A DNA stretch of 25,902 bases from a virus: the IMG/VR virus record IMGVR_UViG_3300042946_000481, positions 1 to 25,902 of that record. One strand, 5' to 3'. Numbering within the stretch: position 1 is the first letter of the stretch; every line of letters starts with the position of its first letter. Position numbers and translations under genes: made by a program. Below the pieces are notes generated by a model. That model saw nothing but the letters and a program-made list of their open reading frames with translations. It did not search any database and was not told the DNA's origin. This document shows, in pieces, positions 12,316 through 20,472 of this stretch.

Positions 12316-12337
12316 TTTTGTTTTAAATAGATTCGTT

Positions 12338-12781
12338 ATGAAAAAGTATGACATGGGTAAATACATTTTGTTAGTAGGTAATAATGCTACTGAAGTATTT
12401 GACCATTATGGTGTTAAAGAAATGCATGGGTTAAACCGTAAAGATGCCCAAGCAGAAGAAGTAGATAAGACTACTGGTAATGGAGTATATATCTATGGTC
12501 TTACTAACTATGATCCTGCTGACAAGAAATTGACGGCAAAGGATCCATACAAACCTTTCTTGTTTTTAAACATGGGTACTTTCAAGAAGTACAGTCTTAC
12601 AGAGAAGGCCACAGCAGTTATGCATGAGACTATCCATATGGGAATCTTACTAAATAACTGGAACATCAAAGATAAAGAAGAAGAAGTTATTACTTTTGCT
12701 GAAGAAGAAGCAAACAAGATAATTGAAAAGCTCGGATTCAGTTCAAAGGAACAACCAAAGAAAAACTTCTTTAAAAAATAA
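12338..12781 (+). CDS. Small zinc-metallopeptidase-like protein (HETIH)
   Basis: 147 residues. MHETIHMG at residues 95-102 is a perfect HExxH zinc motif in a predicted helix (TEKATAVMHETIHMGILLNN), followed 14-20 residues later by Glu-rich EEEVITFAEEEAN, which can supply the third ligand as in gluzincins. There is no signal peptide, and the basic C-terminus ends KKNFFKK. Proteolysis is inferred from the motif only; a non-catalytic metal-binding role remains possible. The stop overlaps the next ATG by one base. Confidence 0.6.
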   Translation: MKKYDMGKYILLVGNNATEVFDHYGVKEMHGLNRKDAQAEEVDKTTGNGVYIYGLTNYDPADKKLTAKDPYKPFLFLNMGTFKKYSLTEKATAVMHETIHMGILLNNWNIKDKEEEVITFAEEEANKIIEKLGFSSKEQPKKNFFKK

Positions 12782-13413
12782 TGGCATATATAGAACACAA
12801 TTTTTTTCCTCTCAAGGTGTTTGTGAGGAATGAGTACATGTACCAAGGTGAAAAAGGTCATGGAGAATTTACCCCGGGGGTAATTATATCTGTAAGATGT
12901 CTACCGGGACAAGCTGCATTGTTCCAGGTATTGTTAGAGAATGGCGTACTTAGAGATAAACTACCAAGCCATGCTTTACTGACAGAACCAGAATTACCAG
13001 AACCAGATCTACCTTTTCACTTCTTACAGATATGGAATTGTTTCTCATATAATTTTACAATCATACACCTATCATATCTTTATGATACCCCTGTAGAAGT
13101 TTATATGAAGGATAGAAAGTTTTATCCAGGTAAATATTATGCTACAATTAATTGGGGTAGTGGGGATATTAATACTGACATATCTTTAGCTGAAGATCCA
13201 CTAGAACACAAAAGCCATCATGTGATTTTATTAGATAATGGGCAAATAGCTCTTCAACCAAATAATAGAATCAAATGGTCTGAACCAAGTTTTGTAACTA
13301 AACCCTTTCCTGAAAGACCAGATTACTTGGTTAACAAAGATTACTATAACTGTGAGGGATTTGATAAGTGGCATACAGAAGATTCAGAAAGAATGTTCTA
13401 TGACAATGAATAA
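12781..13413 (+). CDS. Hypothetical 210-residue protein
   Basis: Soluble, aromatic-rich protein without recognised motifs. The N-terminus is strand-rich (FFPLKVFVRNEYMYQGEKGH), there is a proline-rich patch (TEPELPEPDLPFHF), and further strands occur around PVEVYMKDRKFYPGKYYATI and HHVILLDNGQIALQPN. It is translationally coupled to the HExxH gene (TAATG overlap), which suggests a shared role. Confidence 0.65.
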   Translation: MAYIEHNFFPLKVFVRNEYMYQGEKGHGEFTPGVIISVRCLPGQAALFQVLLENGVLRDKLPSHALLTEPELPEPDLPFHFLQIWNCFSYNFTIIHLSYLYDTPVEVYMKDRKFYPGKYYATINWGSGDINTDISLAEDPLEHKSHHVILLDNGQIALQPNNRIKWSEPSFVTKPFPERPDYLVNKDYYNCEGFDKWHTEDSERMFYDNE

Positions 13414-13449
13414 ATTTTTAACCTTTTAAGTTTAAATAAAAAAAGTTTT

Positions 13450-13457
13450 TATATTTG
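13450..13457 (+). promoter_or_regulatory. TATATTTG -7 element
   Basis: TATATTTG followed by GCC, 35 bp before the ATG at 13492, in an AT-rich gap after the 210-residue gene. The -33 match is poor. Confidence 0.5.
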
Positions 13458-13491
13458 CCTTATATCAAATTTATGTGTTGTTTAAAAGAAG

Positions 13492-13806
13492 ATGACATTA
13501 GCGGAAAAAAAGTTGTGGTTGCTTGTTGCAAAGAAAACAGGATCTAACTTAGAAGCCCGCATGATATATGATGAATTAATTAAACAATTAAACATGGCAG
13601 AAAAATCAATAATGTTATCTATAGTAGAAACTGAAGAGGGAATGGAAATACATATAAATGAAAAAGCTTATGGTAATTTTGGCTTAGTAGGTTTAATAGA
13701 ACAAATTAAGTTATCTTTACTATCAGATCCAGAAATTAAAGTTGAAAAAAAAGAAACAACTATGCCTGCACCTGTACCTACAGTAGGGCAAAAATATGAT
13801 GCATAA
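13492..13806 (+). CDS. Hypothetical 104-residue protein
   Basis: Helical N-terminus (TLAEKKLWLLVAKKTGSNLE, then IYDELIKQLNMAEKSIMLSI), then strands (EGMEIHINEKAYGNFGLVGL) and a Pro-rich tail (PAPVPTVGQKYDA). Not recognised. It probably shares a transcript with the GroES-like gene 18 bp downstream. Confidence 0.6.
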   Translation: MTLAEKKLWLLVAKKTGSNLEARMIYDELIKQLNMAEKSIMLSIVETEEGMEIHINEKAYGNFGLVGLIEQIKLSLLSDPEIKVEKKETTMPAPVPTVGQKYDA

Positions 13807-13824
13807 TAAATAAAAACCAATATA

Positions 13825-14103
13825 ATGAAAAACCTAAGAGGAAAAAGAATCTTAATAACGATACCAGAAATTAAAAAATCACCGGTTGAGTTATCTGCTA
13901 AAGATGAAGAAGCAATAATGCAAGAAGCAATGAAAAAATGGCAAAAGCTTGAAATCTTTGCTGTAGGTGATGAAGTAACTGACTTAAAAAAAGGTGACAA
14001 AGTATATATTCAAACATATGCTTTAGAAACCGGAGAAAAAATTGAAATTGATGGGAAGATTAGAATACTTGTTCCTGATAATTCTATAGCAATAATTTGG
14101 TAA
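13825..14103 (+). CDS. GroES-like co-chaperonin (gp31-type candidate)
   Basis: 92 residues, the usual size for co-chaperonins. The second half follows the GroES pattern: VGDEVTDLKKGDKVYIQTYA, then EIDGKIRILVPDNSIAIIW, comparable to the family's K-x-GD-x-V ... yLilresDIlAvi ending. The N-terminus (GKRILITIPE) could be the first beta-strand, and the segment after it could be the mobile loop. Phages such as T4 encode such proteins to adapt host GroEL for capsid folding (established). Identity here is moderate because the mobile-loop hydrophobic tripeptide is not obvious. Confidence 0.5.
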   Translation: MKNLRGKRILITIPEIKKSPVELSAKDEEAIMQEAMKKWQKLEIFAVGDEVTDLKKGDKVYIQTYALETGEKIEIDGKIRILVPDNSIAIIW

Positions 14104-14295
14104 ATGAAAATAGTATTATTCATAGTAGGTTTATTATTTATTGTTTTAATGTTTTTTTTATCAAGAACATTAAATAAACCTATATACAATAAAATGCATA
14201 ATGTTTGGCATGACGATCCTTACGGAAGAAAAATTGCTGATACATGTATTATCATTATGATTTTTACAGCTTTTTTAATGGGTGTATTATTATAG
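14104..14295 (+). CDS. Two-helix membrane protein, 63 residues
   Basis: Residues 2-20 (KIVLFIVGLLFIVLMFFLS) and 45-63 (ADTCIIIMIFTAFLMGVLL) are membrane helices joined by a polar loop. It begins one base after the GroES-like stop. Function unknown; small phage membrane proteins near this position could be holin-like, but the recognisable holin is elsewhere (19700). Confidence 0.65.
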   Translation: MKIVLFIVGLLFIVLMFFLSRTLNKPIYNKMHNVWHDDPYGRKIADTCIIIMIFTAFLMGVLL

Positions 14296-14336
14296 CCTGT
14301 ATCTCTCTTCTCCAAGGTTAATACAAACGCAGGCAG

Positions 14337-14366
14337 ATCCCCGGTTGCACAACTGGGGATTTTTTT
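14337..14366 (+). terminator. Intrinsic terminator fused to a promoter
   Basis: ATCCCC-G-GTTG with CAAC-T-GGGGAT forms an 11-bp stem, followed by seven T. The T-run leads straight into TATATTATA at 14368. Confidence 0.88.
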
Positions 14367-14376
14367 GTATATTATA
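14345..14376 (+). promoter_or_regulatory. TATATTATA promoter of the fibre block
   Basis: TTTTTTGTATATTATA, the same block as at 11338 and 15970, ends 2 bases before the ATG at 14379. TTG at 14345 lies about 20 bases upstream, inside the terminator hairpin. The mRNA would be nearly leaderless if it starts about 7 bases after the element, so the true start codon could be further in. Confidence 0.55.
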
Positions 14377-14378
14377 TT

Positions 14379-14684
14379 ATGACAGAAAATGTACAGCAAG
14401 GTCAGATAGATGTAATAAGTGGTACAATATTGCATACTGGTATAACTGGTGTAGCACTTAGTAAAGTAGTCAATTTAAGATTTTATAATCCTATAGGTTA
14501 TACTCTAAGACTCGAAAGATATAATGCACTTACTTCTACAACAGAAGTAATATATGAATTATCATTGTCACCTGGTGATACTGTTACTGACTCGTTAACA
14601 TATGCACTAAATTCAGGAGATCAACTAATAGCATATTCAAATATAGCTGGGTCTACTTATTATGTGTATAGTATAGACTATTAA
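14379..14684 (+). CDS. Small virion-type protein, 101 residues
   Basis: Beta-rich and low in charge (VDVISGTILHTG-like opening, NLRFYNPIGYTLRLERYNAL, then YSNIAGSTYYVYSIDY), typical of small phage decoration or tail-fibre accessory proteins. It sits immediately before a fibre gene and shares the promoter at 14345-14376. No specific family recognised. Confidence 0.6.
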   Translation: MTENVQQGQIDVISGTILHTGITGVALSKVVNLRFYNPIGYTLRLERYNALTSTTEVIYELSLSPGDTVTDSLTYALNSGDQLIAYSNIAGSTYYVYSIDY

Positions 14685-14687
14685 GAT

Positions 14688-15809
14688 ATGCAAATAGTTG
14701 ACAAAAACGGAAATGTGTTTGGTGCTGGATTGCAAGTAAATGGTCCAGATGGTAAACCAAAGACTTCTGGTGGAGGAGGTGGTTCCCCAACAGGACCTGC
14801 AGGTGGGGATCTTTATGGTACTTATCCAAATCCTGGAGTAGATTGGAATTTAGGTATTCCTACCTATAACATGTACTTCTATCCACTTACAAATCCTAAT
14901 GGATACATCTCAGGTATAACAAGTCTAGATATAACAACTGCACTCGGATATACCCCATATGATTCTAGTAACCCAGCAGGTTACTTAAATGCTATATCAG
15001 GGTCAATGGTTACTAGTGCTTTAGGGTATGTCCCCTATGATAGCAGTAATCCTGCTGGATATATTGATTCTTCAGCACTAGGACCTTATCTTACATCAGC
15101 AACAGCAGCAAGTACTTATCAAACTAAACTTATTTCTGGTACAGATATTAAAACAGTTAATTCTACATCATTGCTTGGTAGTGGCAATATAGCAGTACAA
15201 CCCACTTTAGTCAGTGGCACAAATATTAAAACAGTAAATAGTAACTCATTACTAGGATCTGGTAATATTGCAGTACAGGCAACTTTAACTAGTGGTGGAA
15301 ATATAAGATCAATTAATAATCAAACTTTATTGACATCTGGCAACTTAAATATATTTCAACAGTTAATAAATACTGGAGGATCGGTTATTACAGGAACAAC
15401 AGCAAATTCAATAAGTACATCCACAACAATAGCCAGTACATTTTTAGGTACTCAAAGCAATTTGCAATTAAGAGTAAAAATTTTAAAGACAATAGGATCT
15501 GCCACTACAGATGTACGGCTTTACATTAATACTACAAATAGTTTATCTGGAGCCACATTGATTGCAACAGCTCAGCAAATGACTACTGCAGGTTCAGTTC
15601 AGAATTTTTGGAGGGATATATTTATCAATGGATCAACAATGTATTTTTTTCCTGCATCAACTGCTGCATCTAGTGATTTAACAAACTACACGGCTGGCAC
15701 ATTTACAATTGCAGCATCAACAGCATACTTTTTTATTGTTGCAATACAGCATGGTAGTACTACTGACTCAGCTCAAATACTTAGAACTCAATTATTTTAT
15801 GCTACATAA
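14688..15809 (+). CDS. Tail-fibre-like protein, 373 residues
   Basis: Starts with MQIVDKNGNVFGAGLQVNGP and a Gly-rich linker, then the phage-fibre motif GDLYGTYPNP. Two copies of a LGYxPYDSSNPAGY segment follow, then three repeats of ISGTNIKTVN-x-SLLGSGNIAV type (residues about 155-220), characteristic of trimeric fibre shafts (family knowledge). The C-terminal 140 residues look like a beta-sandwich (NLQLRVKILKTIGSATTDVR), a likely receptor- or carbohydrate-facing head. It overlaps the next 50-residue gene by 11 bp. Confidence 0.75.
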   Translation: MQIVDKNGNVFGAGLQVNGPDGKPKTSGGGGGSPTGPAGGDLYGTYPNPGVDWNLGIPTYNMYFYPLTNPNGYISGITSLDITTALGYTPYDSSNPAGYLNAISGSMVTSALGYVPYDSSNPAGYIDSSALGPYLTSATAASTYQTKLISGTDIKTVNSTSLLGSGNIAVQPTLVSGTNIKTVNSNSLLGSGNIAVQATLTSGGNIRSINNQTLLTSGNLNIFQQLINTGGSVITGTTANSISTSTTIASTFLGTQSNLQLRVKILKTIGSATTDVRLYINTTNSLSGATLIATAQQMTTAGSVQNFWRDIFINGSTMYFFPASTAASSDLTNYTAGTFTIAASTAYFFIVAIQHGSTTDSAQILRTQLFYAT

Positions 15810-15951
15810 ATTTACATATAACGAAATAGAGTACACAATCACAGGACCAATTGAGGTCATTAGTGATACTCAACTACACGTTGAAACTGATAAGGGTATT
15901 ATTCTAGTGGATGATACAATGGATATATACAAAGAATTAGTTTTTAAATAG
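15799..15951 (+). CDS. Small 50-residue protein
   Basis: Start placed at the ATG at 15799, giving MLHKFTYNEIEYTITGPIEV..., because the longer frame to 15709 lies inside the fibre gene. Beta-hairpin-like strands alternate with Asp/Glu turns. The overlap with the fibre stop implies translational coupling, so it may be a fibre chaperone or accessory (inference). Confidence 0.5.
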   Translation: MLHKFTYNEIEYTITGPIEVISDTQLHVETDKGIILVDDTMDIYKELVFK

Positions 15952-15983
15952 TTTGTTATATAAATTATTTTTCGTATATTATA
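15952..15983 (+). promoter_or_regulatory. Promoter of the collagen-like gene
   Basis: TTTG (15952-15955), exactly 19 bases, then TATATTATA (15975-15983), 27 bp before the ATG at 16010. Same architecture as the promoter at 11322. Confidence 0.65.
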
Positions 15984-16009
15984 GTATATTTAACTAATTA
16001 AAGCATACC

Positions 16010-18262
16010 ATGGACATTTTAAATTTTATATACTGGTTAAGAAGCAGACGTGTAGTAACTTCTGTTGACCCTACTAAAACTCTAATACCAATTGGTATTA
16101 AAGATGATCAAAGAGATGATGAGTTTTTAGCAGCAGGAATATCTGTACAAAATTTTTTAACTCAAGTTGGTCAAGGCCCCGTTGGTCCACAAGGACCCAT
16201 TGGACCTCAAGGACCACAAGGTGTTCAAGGTGTAGCAGGTGTTCAAGGAGCAAATGGTGCGCAAGGTCCTATTGGCCCACAAGGTGCGCAAGGAATTCAG
16301 GGTCCACAAGGTTTAATAGGTCCTCAAGGAGTAGCTGGAGTTGCTGGTGCAACCGGAGCTCAAGGTGTACCTGGACCTCAAGGTATACAGGGACCTGCTG
16401 GAGCTGTTGGTCCAGCTGGATTAAATTGGCAAGGAGCATGGTCAGCTTCAGGAACTTATGTAGTAGATGATGCTGTAGGTTATGGTGGTGCATCATGGTT
16501 TTGTATTAATAATGTTGGTCCTTCTGTAACAACTCCTGATGTAGATCCTACTAATTGGGCATTACTTGCATCACAAGGTGCACAAGGTCCACAAGGAAAT
16601 CAAGGTATACAAGGACCTATAGGTTTAACTGGTCCTCAAGGACCGACAGGTCTTACTGGCCCTCAAGGTATTCAAGGTATTACAGGGGCAACTGGTGCCG
16701 TTGGTCCCGTTGGTCCAACAGGTGCAACTGGTTTACAAGGTCCAATTGGATTAACAGGACCGGCAGGTCCACAAGGAATCCAAGGTCCTGCAGGGCCTCA
16801 AGGTCCAACAGGTGCTCAGGGGCCTCAAGGAGCTCCAGCACCAGCAGGTTTAGTTTGGCAAGGTAACTGGAGTGCAAGTGGTGTATATGCATTAAATGAT
16901 GCAGTAGCATTTGGAGGTTCAACATATTTCTGTACTAATCCTGCAGGAGTAGGTCCTTCCCCTTCAGATCCAGCTTCAGATCCAGGTAACTGGGCACTAT
17001 TAACATCAATTGGAGCTACGGGTCCAGCAGGACCAGCAGGAGCTGCCGGAGCAACTGGACCACAAGGAATAGCTGGACCAGCCGGAGCTACAGGCCCTAC
17101 TGGTGCTACTGGAGCAACTGGAGCAACAGGTGCTACTGGACCACAAGGACCTACAGGAGCAACAGGTCCACAGGGACCAATCGGTCCTGCTGGTTTAACA
17201 TGGCAAGGAGTTTGGGATCCATCTGCAACATATGTACAAAATGATGCAGTTTCTTTTGGTGGAGCTTCCTATTTCTGTTTTGTACCGACTGTAGGACCAT
17301 CTCCTACAGATCCACCATCTGATCCAGGAAGTTGGGCATTGTTAGCTGCTGTAGGAGCAACAGGTCCTGCCGGAGCTGCAGGTGCCACGGGTGCAACAGG
17401 TGCAGCTGGTGCAGTAGGACCACAAGGTCCTGTAGGTCCAGTAGGTCCCGCTGGTGCGACTGGTCCAATTGGTCCTCAAGGTCCAGCTGGTCCATCAGGT
17501 ATTGCAACATTAACCACAAGTGGTACTAGTGGTCTTGCAACTTTAGTTGGTTCTACTTTAAATATTCCTGACTATAGTTTACCATCATGGATTGAAACTA
17601 ATGCATCTGATAAAACTGTTTGGTGTAATGGTAAAACTGACAATATTTCAAATACTGGGTTTGGTGAAGGAACTTTAGCAAGTGTAAGTGGGGGAGGATT
17701 TTCTACAGCAATGGGTAGATTTGCTTTAAGAAACTCAACAACTGCAAGTGGTAATTCAGCTTTTGGAACTCTTTCATTAGCCGGAATAACTACAGGAAAT
17801 GATAATACTGCTGTTGGTTCTCTTTCATTACGACAAGTAGTAACCGGAAGTAGTAATGTTGCTGTTGGGACTAATGCATTAAATGCAAATACTGCAAGTA
17901 ATAATACGGCAATTGGTGCAGCTGCTTTAGCGGCCAATACTACTGGTACTGGTAATGTTGCAGTTGGAAACGGTACTTTATCATCCCTAACAACAGGGTT
18001 AAAAAATACTGCTGTTGGAGGTAGATCATTATTTACAGCTACTGGTTCTAATAACTCAGCTCTAGGTTCTGATACTGAAAGTGGTGCCTTTAACAACTGT
18101 ATTTTACTTGGACAAGGTGCAACAGCTACAGCAAGTGGTCAACTTGTAATTGGTAGTGCAGCAACTAATATCGGTCCAGTTGTACTTTCTACTGAGACTC
18201 AAACTCACTATTTACCAGTAACTATAAATGGTGTAGCATATAAACTTTTATTAACCACATAA
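16010..18262 (+). CDS. Collagen-like modular adhesin or fibre, 750 residues
   Basis: After a 50-residue head, long Gly-x-y collagen blocks alternate with three similar modules of about 50 residues (roughly 138-189, 280-333 and 395-446). Each has W-Q-G-x-W, Y-x-x-x-D-A-V, a Gly-Gly turn, (W/Y)FC and a closing NWALL or SWALL, resembling aromatic carbohydrate-binding modules of the chitin-binding 5/12 type. From about residue 540 come repeats of NxAxGxxxL character ([30 protein letters not shown]), as in YadA-type trimeric heads, ending [17 protein letters not shown]. Collagen stalks trimerise and give long flexible fibres (family knowledge). Function as a receptor or mucus/glycan-binding virion fibre is inferred from these parts and from position. 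Confidence 0.85.
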   Translation: MDILNFIYWLRSRRVVTSVDPTKTLIPIGIKDDQRDDEFLAAGISVQNFLTQVGQGPVGPQGPIGPQGPQGVQGVAGVQGANGAQGPIGPQGAQGIQGPQGLIGPQGVAGVAGATGAQGVPGPQGIQGPAGAVGPAGLNWQGAWSASGTYVVDDAVGYGGASWFCINNVGPSVTTPDVDPTNWALLASQGAQGPQGNQGIQGPIGLTGPQGPTGLTGPQGIQGITGATGAVGPVGPTGATGLQGPIGLTGPAGPQGIQGPAGPQGPTGAQGPQGAPAPAGLVWQGNWSASGVYALNDAVAFGGSTYFCTNPAGVGPSPSDPASDPGNWALLTSIGATGPAGPAGAAGATGPQGIAGPAGATGPTGATGATGATGATGPQGPTGATGPQGPIGPAGLTWQGVWDPSATYVQNDAVSFGGASYFCFVPTVGPSPTDPPSDPGSWALLAAVGATGPAGAAGATGATGAAGAVGPQGPVGPVGPAGATGPIGPQGPAGPSGIATLTTSGTSGLATLVGSTLNIPDYSLPSWIETNASDKTVWCNGKTDNISNTGFGEGTLASVSGGGFSTAMGRFALRNSTTASGNSAFGTLSLAGITTGNDNTAVGSLSLRQVVTGSSNVAVGTNALNANTASNNTAIGAAALAANTTGTGNVAVGNGTLSSLTTGLKNTAVGGRSLFTATGSNNSALGSDTESGAFNNCILLGQGATATASGQLVIGSAATNIGPVVLSTETQTHYLPVTINGVAYKLLLTT

Positions 18263-18280
18263 TAACTAAATAATATAATC

Positions 18281-18529
18281 ATGGGAGCACTACCTGAATA
18301 CGAAAATGTAGATAATGCACAGAGTGTAATGCCGGAGTATGGATCTCCACTTACACAAATGTGGCAATATCAAAACAGATCTGCTGATAAATTCTTAAAA
18401 GATGCCGGAGTAAAGTTTGCTGCAAGACAGTATGCAAACAATGCAGCTGCTATTGCGGCTGGTTTAACCAAAGGTGATTTTTATGTAACAGTATCTGGTA
18501 CAGATTTAATTGTTAAAATTGTAAATTAA
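18281..18529 (+). CDS. Small fibre-block protein, 82 residues
   Basis: The C-terminal half follows the pattern NNAAAIAAGLTKGDFYVTVS, then GTDLIVKIVN, common at the ends of phage tail-fibre proteins (family knowledge). The N-terminal half is polar with a helix (TQMWQYQNRSADKFLKDAGV). It lies 18 bp after the collagen-like gene and probably encodes a small fibre component or tip. Confidence 0.6.
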   Translation: MGALPEYENVDNAQSVMPEYGSPLTQMWQYQNRSADKFLKDAGVKFAARQYANNAAAIAAGLTKGDFYVTVSGTDLIVKIVN

Positions 18530-18536
18530 AAAAATC

Positions 18537-18788
18537 ATGGAAATACTAACAATAGATAATATCTCAGCTCAAGTCTATACTATAAATAAACTTTTTGTTG
18601 AGAACAATGATTCAAAAGCAGTAGAGTTAACTAACCTTTTAAGAATGTTATTAAATGCAGGAGTTTATGATTCTGTTCAAGCTGCATATGAAGATGGTGT
18701 TCCTGTAGGAGCTTTTGTAGTTATTGATGATCCAGAAACTCCTGAACTAGAATATAATGTTCAGATTGTAAGACCTGGAACTGTATAA
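18537..18788 (+). CDS. Hypothetical 83-residue protein
   Basis: Helical N-terminal half (DSKAVELTNLLRMLLNAGVY) and a Pro-rich strand-like C-terminal half (AFVVIDDPETPELEYNVQIV). It sits between fibre-block genes with gaps of 7 and 20 bp, so a virion or fibre-assembly role is likely by context only. Confidence 0.6.
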   Translation: MEILTIDNISAQVYTINKLFVENNDSKAVELTNLLRMLLNAGVYDSVQAAYEDGVPVGAFVVIDDPETPELEYNVQIVRPGTV

Positions 18789-18808
18789 TTTAATTAATAT
18801 TTAAAGTC

Positions 18809-19156
18809 ATGTCAAATAGTATAGGAGACTTAAAAAATAGTGGTCTACAGGGAAATAATTGGCCATGGCAGTTTCGAGTTTTAAAAGGGCTGGATAATAT
18901 ATACACTAGTATTGTTCAATATTTTACTCCTCAGTCTAGAACTGCTAATATATTGAATGATGTTGGTCCTGGTGCAGTACCTCCATCTTATGGTTTTTCA
19001 ATTGCTAATATAGGTGGTGCAGCTGGTACTGTTGGTGGACAAACACTTCCTGCAGGTGCAACTATTAACTTTGATGCGGGAGCAATGAATAACTTTTTTG
19101 GGGGAATTGCTTATGATGCAACAGGTACTACATTTTTAATTACTTGGATTTCATAA
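18809..19156 (+). CDS. Virion-type protein, 115 residues
   Basis: Low charge, Gly/Ala-rich and beta-rich C-terminal half (NIGGAAGTVGGQTLPAGATI, then AYDATGTTFLITWIS). The N-terminus includes NNWPWQFRVLKGLDNIYTSI. Composition matches small surface or tail-associated proteins. The stop overlaps the next ATG as TAATG. Confidence 0.6.
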   Translation: MSNSIGDLKNSGLQGNNWPWQFRVLKGLDNIYTSIVQYFTPQSRTANILNDVGPGAVPPSYGFSIANIGGAAGTVGGQTLPAGATINFDAGAMNNFFGGIAYDATGTTFLITWIS

Positions 19157-19698
19157 TGAATACTTTAATATCCATAACACCCAGCACAACTAATAAAGGT
19201 TTATTTGCACAAATTGGAGAAGGTCCAATTGCAACTGGAACTCTTGATACATCTATTGTAGGACCTGGAGTAGGTACACTCACAGTTCCGGCTAATGCAT
19301 TTCAAGTTGGTGATAGTTTTAAAGCTACATTGTATGGGCATATTGATTCTGCTAATAATGAAGATTTAATTGTCAAACTTGATTGCACAACAGCATCATT
19401 AGGTGGTACTGGGACTATAAGTATGCCGCAATGTACTAATCAACATTTTGAATTTGAAATACAATTTACAATTAGATCACTTGGAGGACCTGGTGCTGCT
19501 GCAGTATTAACTGCGGGGTTCTTTACATTTTCTAAAGATGCATCTAATGCATTTGAAGGAGCTGATTTTACTAATGAAGAAAATACACTATTTGATACAA
19601 CAGTACCTCAAACTTTAGATGTAAAAGTGCTTTGGGGTAGCAATGATCCAACAAATAAGATATATGTTGAATCATTTGTGTTGACAAAGATTTTTTAA
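19156..19698 (+). CDS. Beta-rich virion-type protein, 180 residues
   Basis: The start is taken at 19156 (TAATG overlap); a slightly longer frame from 19144 lies inside the previous gene. Strands such as VGTLTVPANAFQVGDSFKAT, HFEFEIQFTIRSLGGPG and TLDVKVLWGSNDPTNKIYVE suggest a beta-sandwich, similar in style to the C-terminal head of the 373-residue fibre. It is the last gene of the fibre block, immediately before the holin, so a receptor-binding tip or fibre accessory is plausible. Confidence 0.6.
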   Translation: MNTLISITPSTTNKGLFAQIGEGPIATGTLDTSIVGPGVGTLTVPANAFQVGDSFKATLYGHIDSANNEDLIVKLDCTTASLGGTGTISMPQCTNQHFEFEIQFTIRSLGGPGAAAVLTAGFFTFSKDASNAFEGADFTNEENTLFDTTVPQTLDVKVLWGSNDPTNKIYVESFVLTKIF

Positions 19699-19699
19699 A

Positions 19700-20248
19700 A
19701 TGAAAACGGCATTATCAAAATTAGTAATATCAGCAGGCTACAGAGACATGGATCATTTTGTTACAAGTGCTTTTCATCCACATTTGGCTGGAACATGCAC
19801 AGGAGTAAGTGCACTATTTGCAGGTATTGCTTATTATTTTAATGTTGTATTTGGCATTGTTCTTCCAGTAGGAATAGGAATCATACTTCTTTTTGGACTT
19901 GAATTCTATACAGGGCTTAAAGCATCAAAAAAAGAAGGTAAAAAATTTGATTCAGAATTGTTTGGAAAAGGCTGGTTTAAGTTATTTGTTTATATGTTAA
20001 TGATAGGAATATCTCATGCAATGGCAACATATATAGAAATAAAGCCTATATTTGGGTTCACTTTTAATATATATGAGTGGTTGCATTATGCATTTTATAA
20101 CTATGTAATTATTAATTTAATCTGGTCAAACCTAGAAAATTTTAAAAGATTAGGATGGACAGAGTATTCTCCAATACTTAAACGTCTATCAAAATATATA
20201 AAAGATGAACCAATAAAACCAACAGATCATGAAGGAGAAAACACTTAA
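19700..20248 (+). CDS. Holin of the phage_holin_4 (TcdE/Cph1) type
   Basis: 182 residues. Hydrophobic segments at about 36-52, 53-68, 95-112 and 126-142 (for example IVLPVGIGIILLFGLEFYTG and LFVYMLMIGISHAMATYIEI). The sequence LEFYTGLKASKKEGKKFDS, then GWFKLFVYM, then IWSNLENFKRLGW, follows the D/E-x-x-TG-x-x-K-A...K-x-G...S...K...Y...N-x-x-R-G pattern of this holin family. Holins make the membrane holes that release the endolysin. The amidase three genes downstream completes the lysis function. Confidence 0.8.
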   Translation: MKTALSKLVISAGYRDMDHFVTSAFHPHLAGTCTGVSALFAGIAYYFNVVFGIVLPVGIGIILLFGLEFYTGLKASKKEGKKFDSELFGKGWFKLFVYMLMIGISHAMATYIEIKPIFGFTFNIYEWLHYAFYNYVIINLIWSNLENFKRLGWTEYSPILKRLSKYIKDEPIKPTDHEGENT

Positions 20249-20462
20249 AGAAAGATGGAATGGTAAAACACCTAAGTTCTGGAAAAGAGTACAAAGGTGG
20301 GCCATTATTACAGGAGCAGTTGCAGGAGCAATTATAGCTGCACCGGTAGCATTACCAGCAGCAGTTATAACAACTGCTACATATATTGCAGCAGTAAGCG
20401 CAACAGTAGCAACAACGGCTCAGTTAACAGTTGATGATTCTAATACTATTGTAAATCCATAA
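20229..20462 (+). CDS. Small membrane protein of the lysis group, 77 residues
   Basis: A basic N-terminus (MKEKTLKERWNGKTPKFWKR) precedes one or two small-residue-rich membrane helices (WAIITGAVAGAIIAAPVALP and AAVITTATYIAAVSATVATT). It overlaps the holin end by 20 bp. It could be an antiholin, second holin or spanin-like component; nothing in the sequence decides. Confidence 0.6.
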   Translation: MKEKTLKERWNGKTPKFWKRVQRWAIITGAVAGAIIAAPVALPAAVITTATYIAAVSATVATTAQLTVDDSNTIVNP

Positions 20463-20472
20463 ATAATATATA

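Noticed and set aside
17572-18096. Long minus-strand frame (174 codons) opposite the collagen-like gene
   Set aside because: It is a shadow of the repetitive NxAxG repeats on the plus strand, with no start context; the plus-strand protein is clearly real.
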